Positions 8,500-16,726 of a stretch of 32,488 nt of DNA are shown in pieces. A program made the position numbers and the translations under genes. The notes under the pieces were generated by a model. That model had not been told where the DNA came from, made no database searches, and saw nothing but the letters and a program-made list of their open reading frames with translations. Source of the stretch: Prevotella sp. Lineage in GTDB: Bacteria; Bacteroidota; Bacteroidia; Bacteroidales; Bacteroidaceae. The first letter of the stretch is position 1; the number at the start of each line of letters is the position of its first letter. The DNA lies in the NCBI GenBank assembly GCA_024690505.1, contig JAILPA010000105.1, positions 1 through 32,488 on the forward strand. The letters run 5' to 3'.

Positions 8500-9732
8500 A
8501 TGACAGCACTGAAAATTGCTTTTTGGATTTGCCTGGCACTTGTCTTCTATACCTATATTGGCTATGGAATAGTGCTTTTCATTGCTATACGCATCAAGCG
8601 GCTTTTCACTGGCATGAGACACGAGCCTGTGGTGCCACTCGATGGCGAAGGCCTCCCCACGCTGACACTGATGATCTGCGCATACAATGAGGAAGAGGTT
8701 ATTCCTGAAAAGATGGAAAACATCCGCCAACTCATCTATCCACGCGAGAAGCTATGCATCATGTGGGTGACCGACGGCAGCAACGACCGCTCCAACGAAC
8801 TGCTCAGCCAATATCCCGAGGTGACGCTGGTGTTCAGCCCCGAGCGCCGAGGCAAAGCTGCTGCCATGCAGCACGGTCTGCGCGAGAACAAGGCCGAGAT
8901 AGTAGTGTTTACCGATGCCAACACCATGCTGAATGCAGAGGCTCTGCGCGAGATTGTACGCCAGATGTTGAAGCCCAATGTGAGCTGCGTGTCAGGCGAG
9001 AAGCGTGTGGCAGCCCGCCCCACTGACACAACGGCCATCGACTGCACCCATGCTGGCAATGATGGAAACGCACAGATAGCAGCCGAAGGCGAAGGGCTCT
9101 ACTGGAAATACGAAAGCACACTGAAGCGATGGGACAGCGAACTCTATTCAGCAATGGGTGCCGCAGGCGAACTGTTTGCCGTTCGCATGGAGCACTATCG
9201 CGAAGCCCCTTCCAATGCGCTGCTCGACGACTTTATGATGTCCATGCTTATCGTTAAGGACGGACACCGAATTGCCTACACCAGAGACGCTTATGCCATG
9301 GAGTACGGCTCCGCCAGCATGGCCGATGAGTCGAAACGCAAGCGCCGCATTGCTGCTGGCGGACTGCAAAGCATCTGGTGGCTGCGGTCGCTGATGAATC
9401 CCTTTGCCTATCCCAAAGTGGCCTTCCAGTTCATCTCTCACCGAGTACTGCGCTGGAGCATCACTCCCGTGGCTCTGTTGGCGCTCATCCCACTGAATGT
9501 GGCCCTCGTGCTGATGAAAGGTGGTTGTATCTACACCGTCATCTGGCTGCTTCAGATTCTGTTCTACGCCGCTGCCTATGCCGGATGGCGCATGGCTGAG
9601 GCCGGCAAGAAGAGCCGTATGCTCTACGTGCCCTACTACTTCCTGTTTATGAATCTCAACGTGTTCTTAGGCATCCGCTATCTGATGACTCATAACACCA
9701 GTGGCACATGGGAAAAAGCAAAAAGAGGATGA
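8500..9732 (+). CDS. Membrane glycosyltransferase, GT2 family
   Basis: The protein is 410 aa. An N-terminal membrane helix (about 5-28) precedes a GT-A catalytic domain: MICAYNEEEVIPEKMENI, VTDGSNDRSNELL (nucleotide-sugar site), VVFTDANTML (DxD-like), GAAGELFAVR, then LLDDFMMSMLIVKDG and RKRRIAAGGLQS, which correspond to the acceptor Asp and the RRxxxG-Q region of processive or cellulose-synthase-like GT2 enzymes. At least two or three membrane helices lie at the C-terminal end (about residues 320-395). The enzyme would act at the cytoplasmic face of the inner membrane on a polysaccharide or glycolipid; substrate and product cannot be told. It follows prfA by 60 bp. Confidence 0.85.
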   Translation: MTALKIAFWICLALVFYTYIGYGIVLFIAIRIKRLFTGMRHEPVVPLDGEGLPTLTLMICAYNEEEVIPEKMENIRQLIYPREKLCIMWVTDGSNDRSNELLSQYPEVTLVFSPERRGKAAAMQHGLRENKAEIVVFTDANTMLNAEALREIVRQMLKPNVSCVSGEKRVAARPTDTTAIDCTHAGNDGNAQIAAEGEGLYWKYESTLKRWDSELYSAMGAAGELFAVRMEHYREAPSNALLDDFMMSMLIVKDGHRIAYTRDAYAMEYGSASMADESKRKRRIAAGGLQSIWWLRSLMNPFAYPKVAFQFISHRVLRWSITPVALLALIPLNVALVLMKGGCIYTVIWLLQILFYAAAYAGWRMAEAGKKSRMLYVPYYFLFMNLNVFLGIRYLMTHNTSGTWEKAKRG

Positions 9733-9759
9733 TTTTTCACATTTTTTTACATACAAAAG

Positions 9760-9790
9760 TTCGGTCACTTAAAAATTATTAGTAATTTTG
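9760..9790 (+). promoter_or_regulatory. Bacteroidetes-type promoter for the hybrid kinase operon
   Basis: TAATTTTG at 9783-9790 fits TAnnTTTG. A -33 element of TTCG lies at 9760-9763, 19 bp upstream (one mismatch to TTTG). The kinase ATG at 9819 is 28 bp after the box, giving a leader of about 22 nt. The surrounding AT-rich stretch contrasts with the coding DNA on both sides. Confidence 0.7.
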
Positions 9791-9818
9791 CATTTTAGAA
9801 TGATAATCTGCAAAAAAA

Positions 9819-11078
9819 ATGGATTTGAACGGGAACGAGACATTGCTTCAGAGATTTGCCGACGTAAACCACCGTTTGAATTTGGCCAATCAGGAATTGG
9901 AGATTGCCAATGCCAAGCTGAAGGAATACGAGGAGAAAGCTGCCAAAGCGGAGAAAGAAAGCCGCATGAAGTCGCTTTTCCTGGCAAACATGTCGCATGA
10001 AATCCGTACTCCCCTGAATGCCATTGAGGGCTTTTCCCGAATCATGGTTGAGACCGATACGTTTGAAGATCGCGCCAACTATATGCAAATTATCGAGAGC
10101 AACAACAAGCGGCTGCTCAGCCTTATCAACGAGATTCTGGACCTTTCGCGCGTAGAGGCTGGCGAGATAACCATCAAGAAATCGCCCGTCGACCTGAACC
10201 AATTGATGGAAAGCATTGAGCAGCTATTCAAGTTCCGCACGCCGGAGTCCATCAAGATCAGCTATACGAAGCCCATGATGCAAGTGGTGATGAACACTGA
10301 CGAGAACCGCCTGATTCAGGTCTTTTCCAACTTGGTTTCAAATGCGCTCAAACACACCATCAAAGGCTCGATAACCTATGGCTACTCTCTGAAGAACGAG
10401 CAGCAGGACATAGAATTCTACGTCAGCGACACGGGTTCGGGCATTGCCCCTGAGTTCATCGAGAAGATTTTCGATGTCTACGCTTCTCAAGATGCTGAGC
10501 AGAGCCAAGGCTTTGGTTTGGGTCTTACGCTCTGCAAAATCATTGTCGAGAAGATGGGCGGTACCATCAGCGTCAATTCCAAACTGGGCCAAGGCTCCAC
10601 ATTTGTATTCACACTACCGTTCCACGGCACTGTAGGCGGCAGGTCGTCAAACGCCACCCCCGCATCTGCCGCATCGATAGTGAGGACGCTGCGAGCCAGC
10701 ACACGCAAGACCGAGGTATCCCTGAAGACGGTATTGGTGGCCGAGGACGAGGAGAGCAACTACGAACTGGTGCGCATAGTGCTGAACAGGCACTATCGGC
10801 TGATAAGGGCACACAACGGCATTGAGGCCGTGATGCTGAACGAAGACGAGAAGCCCGACCTTATCCTCATGGACATACGAATGCCCGAGATGAACGGTCT
10901 CGATGCCACACGCATCATCAAAGAGGTGAACCACAAGACCCCCGTCATTGCACTCAGCGCTTACGCCTTTGAAGAGAACATCCGTGAAGCCAAGGCCGCA
11001 GGATGCGATGACTTCCTGGCAAAGCCATTCCGCGTAGAAGACCTTCTTTCTATCATCGACAAATACATCAACAAATAG
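9819..11078 (+). CDS. Soluble hybrid histidine kinase / response regulator
   Basis: The protein is 419 aa without membrane segments or a recognisable sensory domain. The first 50 residues are coiled-coil-like. The dimerisation and phosphoacceptor H-box is FLANMSHEIRTPLNAIE, with His60 the phosphorylated residue. ATPase motifs follow: N-box (VFSNLVSNALKHT), G1 (VSDTGSGIAPE), F-box (EKIFDVYAS) and G2 (GFGLGLTLCK). A C-terminal receiver domain starts at about 305 (VLVAEDEESN) with Asp352 in LMDIRMPEMNG and Lys in FLAKPF. No DNA-binding output domain is present, so it must signal by phosphotransfer or protein contact. It is followed after 4 bp by the EEP-family gene. The stimulus is unknown. Confidence 0.92.
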   Translation: MDLNGNETLLQRFADVNHRLNLANQELEIANAKLKEYEEKAAKAEKESRMKSLFLANMSHEIRTPLNAIEGFSRIMVETDTFEDRANYMQIIESNNKRLLSLINEILDLSRVEAGEITIKKSPVDLNQLMESIEQLFKFRTPESIKISYTKPMMQVVMNTDENRLIQVFSNLVSNALKHTIKGSITYGYSLKNEQQDIEFYVSDTGSGIAPEFIEKIFDVYASQDAEQSQGFGLGLTLCKIIVEKMGGTISVNSKLGQGSTFVFTLPFHGTVGGRSSNATPASAASIVRTLRASTRKTEVSLKTVLVAEDEESNYELVRIVLNRHYRLIRAHNGIEAVMLNEDEKPDLILMDIRMPEMNGLDATRIIKEVNHKTPVIALSAYAFEENIREAKAAGCDDFLAKPFRVEDLLSIIDKYINK

Positions 11079-11082
11079 CACT

Positions 11083-12159
11083 ATGGGAAAACTGGCAGTA
11101 TACAAATACCTTTCGTTCATGGTACTGGTACTAACCGTGTTGGTTGCAGCCTTTACCCTCTTCGGCCTTTTCGGAGGCAATGCCAATCCTGCCACGAGCA
11201 CCGCCATGGCCCTGCTGGTATATGTACTGCCGATGTTTATCATTGCCGATGTCGTACTACTTATCTTCTGGCTGATTCGCAAGCGTTGGCACTGGGCTGC
11301 CATCCCAGGTGTCACCATTCTGCTGTGCATACCTTACATCGGTACTATCTGGCAGCCAGGACTTTTCCGCAGCAGCGATGAAAGCAGGGCTGGCGTCAAG
11401 GTGGCCACCTACAATGTAGCTGCCTTCGGGCGCAAGGCAACAGGATTCCAGGCACAGGCCATCCTGAACGAGATGAAGAACAACCAGGTCGACGTACTCT
11501 GTATGCAGGAATATCTGGAAGAGAACGCCGACACCATAGGCAACTCAGTGTACTACTTAGAGTATTTCTCCGAGTGGGCCAAAGGCAAAGACGACATGAC
11601 CATCTTCAGCCGATTCCCCATCATGAACTCAGAGACTATCGACTTCGGACCTGGAACGAACAACAGCGCCATGTGGGCCGACATCGATGTGAAGGGCAAG
11701 GTCATCAGGTTCTTCAACGTACACCTGGAGACCACAGGCATCAGTGGCACTCTGCACAAGGCCGCTAAAGGTACGCTCAACGACCCTATTGCTGCGAAGA
11801 CCGACAACAACAAACTGCTACGCGCCATCTATGGCAACTACACACGAGGCATGATCAAGCGTGCCGTTCAGGCCGACCTCGTTGCCCATGAAATCAAGAA
11901 GTCGCCCTATCCCGTTGTCGTGTGCGGTGACTTCAACGACGTGCCCTACTCGTTTGTCTACAAGACCATGAAGGGCGACCTTGTCGATGGCTTCAAGGAG
12001 GCAGGCAAGGGCTACATGTACACCTATCGTGGCAAAAAGAGTGTGCGCATCGACTACATCTTCCACAGTGAAGAAGGCATGGAAGGCGTACACTATTATA
12101 AGAAGGACGTCAGCTACTCTGACCACCTGCCCGTATTCCTGAAGATTGCTCTGGAATAA
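11083..12159 (+). CDS. Membrane-anchored endonuclease/exonuclease/phosphatase family protein
   Basis: The protein is 358 aa. Three hydrophobic segments (about 10-30, 40-64 and 71-88) anchor a C-terminal EEP domain. Catalytic motifs are complete: VATYNVAAFG (Asn111), CMQEY (Glu143, metal ligand), VVVCGDFNDVPYS (Asp/Asn), RIDYIFHS and SDHLPV (His348). The family includes AP endonucleases, DNase I, sphingomyelinases and inositol phosphatases. With a membrane anchor and likely periplasmic catalytic domain, a phosphodiesterase acting on lipid or extracellular nucleic acid is plausible but not shown. It starts 4 bp after the hybrid kinase stop, so the two are cotranscribed. Confidence 0.88.
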   Translation: MGKLAVYKYLSFMVLVLTVLVAAFTLFGLFGGNANPATSTAMALLVYVLPMFIIADVVLLIFWLIRKRWHWAAIPGVTILLCIPYIGTIWQPGLFRSSDESRAGVKVATYNVAAFGRKATGFQAQAILNEMKNNQVDVLCMQEYLEENADTIGNSVYYLEYFSEWAKGKDDMTIFSRFPIMNSETIDFGPGTNNSAMWADIDVKGKVIRFFNVHLETTGISGTLHKAAKGTLNDPIAAKTDNNKLLRAIYGNYTRGMIKRAVQADLVAHEIKKSPYPVVVCGDFNDVPYSFVYKTMKGDLVDGFKEAGKGYMYTYRGKKSVRIDYIFHSEEGMEGVHYYKKDVSYSDHLPVFLKIALE

Positions 12160-12201
12160 TCGGCTTCCCCCGGCCTTTTGTATGATTACCCCTGGTCGCG
12201 C

Positions 12202-12277
12202 TCGAAACGTAACGCGGCCTGTTACGGAGCGAGACACGACGTGTTACGGCTCGTAACAGGCCGTCTTACAGTTTCGA
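12202..12277 (+). repeat. Imperfect long hairpin of GTTACG/CGTAAC type between convergent genes
   Basis: TCGAAAC at 12202-12208 pairs with GTTTCGA at 12271-12277. The inner core CGGCCTGTTACG at 12214-12225 pairs with CGTAACAGGCCG at 12252-12263, with a few mismatches elsewhere. The element lies between the EEP gene (plus) and alaX (minus), which converge, so it may act as a two-way terminator. It is related to the sequence at 20171-20217. Confidence 0.7.
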
Positions 12278-12348
12278 CCTATAGTCATTTTTAGCAATTG
12301 TACTTTCATGTCACCGATGGACTGCAGCGACGAGAAAGGCGCACTCTC

Positions 12349-12816
12349 CTACCCCACAATCTTGAACCTGACGCGGAACGAGCGTTCCAGCTCGTCCCAG
12401 TTGGTGCCCAGCAATTCAAAGCGCCCTATCTGCGACGTGCTGCGCACATGTTTGCCTATGCAGGGGCACACATCGTAGTCGCCTATGCGCACCAGTCTGA
12501 TGGTCTCGCTGGCGTCCTCCGGCAGACGACTTAGCTCCACGCCCTCGGGCAATGAGTCGCGTGTCACGAACTCGAACGTCACGGGCAAGTCCTCGTCTAT
12601 CAGCGCGTTCATGCGCTGTTCTATCTCGCGCTCCTCCTGCCGGCTCGGCTTATGGTCAAGATGGAAGCTCATCTTGCTTTTCTTCCGCTCCACATGTGCA
12701 TTATAGCTGCGCCCACAGCCAAACAGACGAATCATCGTCTGATTCAGCAGATGCTCTGCCGTGTGTGCCGGTGGAAACTCGTCTTTGTTGTGCTCATTCA
12801 AGGCATATTCGTTCAT
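12349..12816 (-). CDS. Free-standing alanyl-tRNA editing protein, AlaX type
   Basis: The protein is 155 aa and resembles the editing domain of alanyl-tRNA synthetase. Zinc ligands are visible: HTAEH (His18, His22) near the N-terminus and CIGKH (Cys119, His123) near the C-terminus, the HxxxH...CxxxH pattern of AlaX and ThrRS/AlaRS second-additional domains. Such proteins hydrolyse mischarged Ser- or Gly-tRNA(Ala) in the cytoplasm. Its small size places it with the short AlaX forms. The ATG at 12816 is chosen because an in-frame TTG at 12837 falls inside the -7 promoter box and could not be transcribed. It is divergent from the TonB operon. Confidence 0.85.
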   Translation of the reverse strand: MNEYALNEHNKDEFPPAHTAEHLLNQTMIRLFGCGRSYNAHVERKKSKMSFHLDHKPSRQEEREIEQRMNALIDEDLPVTFEFVTRDSLPEGVELSRLPEDASETIRLVRIGDYDVCPCIGKHVRSTSQIGRFELLGTNWDELERSFRVRFKIVG

Positions 12817-12834
12817 GTCGTTCGGTTTTTGCCG

Positions 12835-12866
12835 CAAAAGTAAGCATTTTGCTGCATTCCTGCAAA
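12835..12866 (-). promoter_or_regulatory. Consensus promoter for the alanyl-tRNA editing gene
   Basis: On the minus strand TTTG (12866-12863) is followed after exactly 20 bp by TACTTTTG (12842-12835). The start codon at 12816 lies 18 nt beyond the box, so the leader is only about 12 nt. The promoter position decides the start codon. Confidence 0.85.
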
Positions 12867-12904
12867 TAATCTGCCAAAAGTTTTTGTTTGATTACCCTCG
12901 GAAA

Positions 12905-12970
12905 TCAAAACTGTCCTTTGAGGAGCTCAAAGTTGTCCTTTGAGGTGCTCAAAGTTGTCCTTTGCCACAG
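12905..12970 (+). repeat. Three tandem 22-bp repeats, CTCAAAG/CTTTGAG family
   Basis: Three units of 22 bp (12905-12926, 12927-12948, 12949-12970) share TCAAAGTTGTCCTTTGAGG with small changes. CTCAAAG and CTTTGAG alternate, so each unit can form a 7-bp hairpin with its neighbour. The array lies between the divergent alaX and TonB-operon promoters. Related sequence occurs at 20362-20428 and 23728-23746. Confidence 0.75.
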
Positions 12971-13049
12971 ACACTGTTTTTTCCCTGTGTTTTCAAGGCG
13001 ATTCAGAATTGTTAAAAATGAAGCGGGAAAAAATAATTCAGTCGTATTG

Positions 13050-13082
13050 TTGCAAGTGTTTCACCCATTTTTTGTACCTTTG
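13050..13082 (+). promoter_or_regulatory. Promoter for the TonB receptor operon
   Basis: TACCTTTG at 13075-13082 is a perfect TAnnTTTG -7 box. The -33 element is weaker (TTG at 13050-13052, spacing 22). It predicts a 5' leader of about 155 nt that contains the whole 41-bp inverted repeat. I see no recognisable Fur box next to it. Confidence 0.65.
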
Positions 13083-13124
13083 CAGGCAAACTTTTCGTAA
13101 CGACGAAAGCAGACATGAAGATTA

Positions 13125-13226
13125 ACAGACCCCACCCCCAGCCCCTACCCTTGAAGGGAGGGGAGTGCGGCAGGCTTCAGCGAGTCTCCCCTCCCTTCAA
13201 GGGTAGGGGCTGGGGGTGGGGTCTGT
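13125..13226 (+). repeat. Perfect 41-bp inverted repeat with G-quadruplex motif
   Basis: The left arm 13125-13165 is exactly complementary to the right arm 13186-13226, with a 20-nt spacer. The right arm holds four G-runs (GGG, GGGG, GGGGG, GGGG at 13201-13221) separated by 1-2 nt, a canonical G-quadruplex pattern; the left arm carries the same on the other strand. The structure ends 20 nt before the TonB receptor ATG, inside the predicted leader. A 37-codon frame (13115-13228) runs through it but has low-complexity composition typical of translated repeats. Confidence 0.9.
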
Positions 13227-13246
13227 AACTCTAGTTATATAGAAGT

Positions 13247-16237
13247 ATGAAAACCATCAGAGGAATCCGAAGGTTTGCTTGCCTCCTTGGAGTGCTGCTG
13301 TTGCTCTGCCAGTCTGTGGCAGGGCAAGGCAAAGTGCGGCTCGAGGGGAATGTCTACGATTCCGACAACGGCGACCCCATCGAGTTCGTATCAATCTTGC
13401 TGACAGAGAGCGGCCTCTGGGCCATCACCAACGAAAAGGGGCACTTCGTCATTAAGGACGTGCCAAAGGGCAAGACGGCGATGACACTGCAATGTCTGGG
13501 CTACCAGAAACGCATCATGCCCATGACCGTAGAGCGCGATATCACGAACCTGAAGATACGCCTGAAGCCCGACAACCTGAAACTGAGCGAGGTGACGGTG
13601 ATGGCACACCGCAAGCAAAACGAGGCCACGACGTCGTACACCATTGACCGCCAGACGCTGGACAACCAGCAGTTGCTGAGCCTCAGCGACATCAGCGTGC
13701 TGCTGCCAGGAGGCAAGACGCGCACGCCATCGCTTATGGGCGACGAGCGACTGTCGCTGCGCAGCAGCAGTCAGGAGAAAGGCAATGCTTCGTTTGGAAC
13801 GGCCGTTGAAGTGGATGGCATGAGGCTCGACAACAATGCTGCTGAAGGTGAGACGACAGGTGCTTCAACACGCACCGTAGGCACATCGAGCATCGAGAGC
13901 GTAGAGATAATAGCTGGCATTCCGTCAGTAGAATACGGCGATTTGTCTAACGGAGTAGTAAAGGTAAACACACGAAGGGGAAAGTCGCCTTTCATCGTAG
14001 AGGGCAGCGTGAACCAACACACCCGTCAGGTGGCAGTGAACAAGGGGTTCAACCTGGGCCGCAAAGCTGGTGTGCTGAACGCCTCGGTTGAACACGCTCG
14101 CTCGTTTGGCGATGCCGCTTCGCCGCATACTGCCTATCAGCGTAACATCCTGGGACTGCACTACATGAACACCTTCTTCTCGGAAGGTATGCCGCTGACA
14201 CTGAACATGGGCATCACTGCCAATGTGGGGGGCTATAACTCAGAGGCCGACCCCGACAACCATCTCGACGACTACACGAAGGTGCGCGACAACGTCCTAC
14301 GTGCCAACGCCAGCGCCCAGTGGCTGCTGAACCGTCCATGGATCACCAACCTTGAGCTGGCGGCATCTTTCTCCTACTCCGACCGTAAGCGCGAGTCGTA
14401 CACCAGCACCAGCAGTGCCTCCACGCAGCCCTATCTGCACGCTACCGACGAGGGCTACTACATGGCAGGAGCAACAGGCCCCGTCATCCTCGGTCCCACA
14501 GGCTATTGGTATGTGCTGGGATTCAACGACTCGAAACCACTGGCATGGAACGTGAAGCTGAAGGCCATGAAGACCCTCTCGGTGCCATTCCGCCAGGCGC
14601 AGCTCATCAACCGCCTCATGGTTGGTGCCGACTACCGTGGCAGCCGCAATGCCGGACGTGGCACTTACTACGACGACATGAGCGTGGCACCAACATGGCG
14701 CGAGTACCGCTACGACCGTCTGCCCACCATGCACAACATGGCCTTCTACGCAGAGGACAAGGTGAGCCTGCCCACGGGAAAAACATCGGCAGCAGAGCTG
14801 ACGGCAGGTCTCCGCGACGACATCACAATGATTGGCGGCTCCGACTATGGCACCGTGTCGAGCCTCTCGCCGCGAGTGAATGGTCGCTATGTCTTCTGGC
14901 GCAGGAAGAACAAGCGTGCCGTGAGCGACCTGGAGCTTCATGCCGGATGGGGAAAGTCGGTGAAGCAGCCGTCGTTCCAGGTACTCTATCCTTCACCCAG
15001 CTATGCTGACCGACTGGTATTCGCATCGGCATCTACATCGACAAACGTGTCATATTACGCTTACCACACCTATCCCAGCGCCGCACGCTACAATCCACAA
15101 CTGCGCTGGCAATACACCAACCAGACCGACTTGGGCGTGGAGTTCACCGTCAAGGGCACTCGCGTCAGTCTGTCGGCCTTCCACCACAGAACCTGCCGTT
15201 CCTACATGAGCACGGGCACCTATACCCCTATGCAGTACCAATATACGCCTACCACATCGGCCAATGTTGGCGGCGTGGCTGCCGACAACCGGCGCTTCGC
15301 CATTGACAGCCAGACGGGTATCGTCACCATGACCGATGCCACAGGAACTATAGCACCGCAGCAACTGGCATCGACAGAACGACGCTCGTATGCCGTGAAC
15401 ACTCAATACGCCAACGCAACGCCACTCGACCGCTACGGGCTGGAATGGATTGTTGACTTCGCACAAATCAAGGCGCTTCACACCTCGCTCCGCCTCGATG
15501 GCAACTATTACGAATACAAGGGAACGGACGACGTACTGTTTGCCGACATACCTCTCGGCATCAGCTCGACGATGACGGGCAATGTGCCCTATCAGTACGT
15601 AGGCTACTATCGCGGCTCGAACGTCACCTCGACAGCTTATACGGCCAACGCCTCGGTAAGCAACGGCTCGCTGCAGCGTCAGGTCAACCTGAACGGCACG
15701 CTCACCACACACCTGCCCAGCGTGCGCATGATCATAACACTCAGGGTAGAGTCGTCACTGCTGAACTACCGGCGACTGCTGAGCGAGCTGAGCAACGGAC
15801 AGCGCGGCATCGTGCTCAACGACGGAGCCGACATCTTCGGAACACCCTACGACGGAAAGACGCGCGACCACATCGTTGCCCTCTATCCCGAGTACTATTC
15901 CACGTGGGACGATCCCAGCACTCTCATTCCGTTTGCCGAGAAGCTGCAATGGGCTCACGACAACGACGCCAGTCTGTACAACGACCTGACAAAGCTCATT
16001 GTGCGCTCGAACTACCCCTACACTATGAACCCCAACCGCATGTCGGCCTACTACTCGGCAAACCTCAGCGTCACAAAGGAGATTGGCGACCACATCTCAG
16101 TGTCGTTCTACGCCAACAACTTCCTGAACAACATGAAGCGCATACGCTCATCGCAGACAGGACTTGAGACATCGCTTTTCGCCAGCGGATATATACCCAA
16201 CTACTACTACGGACTCTCACTTAGGCTTAAGCTATGA
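13247..16237 (+). CDS. TonB-dependent outer-membrane receptor with CarboxypepD_reg-like N-domain
   Basis: The protein is 996 aa. A signal peptide (about 1-26, ending VAGQG) is followed by a carboxypeptidase-regulatory-like beta domain (about 28-112; VRLEGNVYDSDNGDPIEFVS). The plug domain runs at about 120-245 (SVEIIAGIPSVEYGDLSNGV) and a 22-strand-type barrel fills the rest, ending in an aromatic-rich strand (YYYGLSLRLKL). It would import a ligand through the outer membrane using TonB energy. No SusD partner follows; instead come a small lipoprotein, DUF4876 and DUF6850 genes, so this is not a classical polysaccharide-utilisation pair. An iron-complex, cofactor or other small substrate is possible, but nothing in the sequence settles it. 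The stop overlaps the next start (ATGA). Confidence 0.93.
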   Translation: MKTIRGIRRFACLLGVLLLLCQSVAGQGKVRLEGNVYDSDNGDPIEFVSILLTESGLWAITNEKGHFVIKDVPKGKTAMTLQCLGYQKRIMPMTVERDITNLKIRLKPDNLKLSEVTVMAHRKQNEATTSYTIDRQTLDNQQLLSLSDISVLLPGGKTRTPSLMGDERLSLRSSSQEKGNASFGTAVEVDGMRLDNNAAEGETTGASTRTVGTSSIESVEIIAGIPSVEYGDLSNGVVKVNTRRGKSPFIVEGSVNQHTRQVAVNKGFNLGRKAGVLNASVEHARSFGDAASPHTAYQRNILGLHYMNTFFSEGMPLTLNMGITANVGGYNSEADPDNHLDDYTKVRDNVLRANASAQWLLNRPWITNLELAASFSYSDRKRESYTSTSSASTQPYLHATDEGYYMAGATGPVILGPTGYWYVLGFNDSKPLAWNVKLKAMKTLSVPFRQAQLINRLMVGADYRGSRNAGRGTYYDDMSVAPTWREYRYDRLPTMHNMAFYAEDKVSLPTGKTSAAELTAGLRDDITMIGGSDYGTVSSLSPRVNGRYVFWRRKNKRAVSDLELHAGWGKSVKQPSFQVLYPSPSYADRLVFASASTSTNVSYYAYHTYPSAARYNPQLRWQYTNQTDLGVEFTVKGTRVSLSAFHHRTCRSYMSTGTYTPMQYQYTPTTSANVGGVAADNRRFAIDSQTGIVTMTDATGTIAPQQLASTERRSYAVNTQYANATPLDRYGLEWIVDFAQIKALHTSLRLDGNYYEYKGTDDVLFADIPLGISSTMTGNVPYQYVGYYRGSNVTSTAYTANASVSNGSLQRQVNLNGTLTTHLPSVRMIITLRVESSLLNYRRLLSELSNGQRGIVLNDGADIFGTPYDGKTRDHIVALYPEYYSTWDDPSTLIPFAEKLQWAHDNDASLYNDLTKLIVRSNYPYTMNPNRMSAYYSANLSVTKEIGDHISVSFYANNFLNNMKRIRSSQTGLETSLFASGYIPNYYYGLSLRLKL

Positions 16238-16635
16238 AACGAACGACTCTAATATATATAATACTCGCCCTGACGATGCCGATGCTGCTCGCAGCCTGCC
16301 ACTACGACGAATCGCTCGACCTCTGCACACTCACCGTCAGACTCATCTACCCCGACAACTCTGACGTTGGCCCGTATCAGGGGGCACGTGTCGAGTTGAA
16401 GAGTCAGGGTGGATCAGTATTCGTCGACTCAACCAACGCACAGGGCATCGTGACCTACCGACTGCCTTCAGGCGTTTACGAGGCTAGTTCCTCTTCGCAG
16501 TTCCTCGACTCTACGGGAACTGTTTGGTGGCGTTACAACTTCAACGGCGTAAAAAGCCTTATCGTCGTATGGCCCGACAGCATCAATCATGCCGACGTCC
16601 TCTTGAAAATGTCGAAAAAGCGCGTGGTGCATTAA
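16234..16635 (+). CDS. Small lipoprotein with Cna-B/transthyretin-like fold
   Basis: The protein is 133 aa. The signal peptide ends in a lipobox Leu-Leu-Ala-Ala-Cys, predicting lipidation at Cys22. The mature part has GARVELKSQGGSVFVDS and AQGIVTYRLPSGVYEAS, a pattern seen in carboxypeptidase-regulatory or Cna-B-like beta sandwiches. The start codon overlaps the stop of the TonB receptor by four bases (ATGA), so translation is coupled. It probably sits on the outer membrane beside the receptor as an accessory or ligand-capture subunit; this is inferred from context only. Confidence 0.8.
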   Translation: MKRTTLIYIILALTMPMLLAACHYDESLDLCTLTVRLIYPDNSDVGPYQGARVELKSQGGSVFVDSTNAQGIVTYRLPSGVYEASSSSQFLDSTGTVWWRYNFNGVKSLIVVWPDSINHADVLLKMSKKRVVH

Positions 16636-16643
16636 GGGAACAA

Positions 16644-16693
16644 GAAATGAGAAATGAGAAATGAGTTCGTGTGCGGCGGTTTGCCCGCCGCAA
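16644..16693 (+). repeat. AGAAATG heptads plus TGCGGCGG hairpin repeat, copy 2
   Basis: Three heptads (GAAATGA) at 16644-16665 run straight into a perfect hairpin: TGCGGCGG at 16672-16679, loop TTTGC, CCGCCGCA at 16685-16692. The composite fills most of the 91-bp gap between the lipoprotein and DUF4876 genes inside the operon. Confidence 0.8.
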
Positions 16694-16726
16694 AAAGGAA
16701 TGACATAAAGACAAAAGAACAACGAT

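Noticed and set aside
12817..12837. A TTG start extending the alanyl-tRNA editing protein by seven residues
   Set aside because: The TTG lies inside the consensus -7 box, upstream of any transcript start.
12905..12970. Possible small CRISPR array
   Set aside because: The 22-bp units are directly adjacent with no spacers, and no cas gene is in the window.
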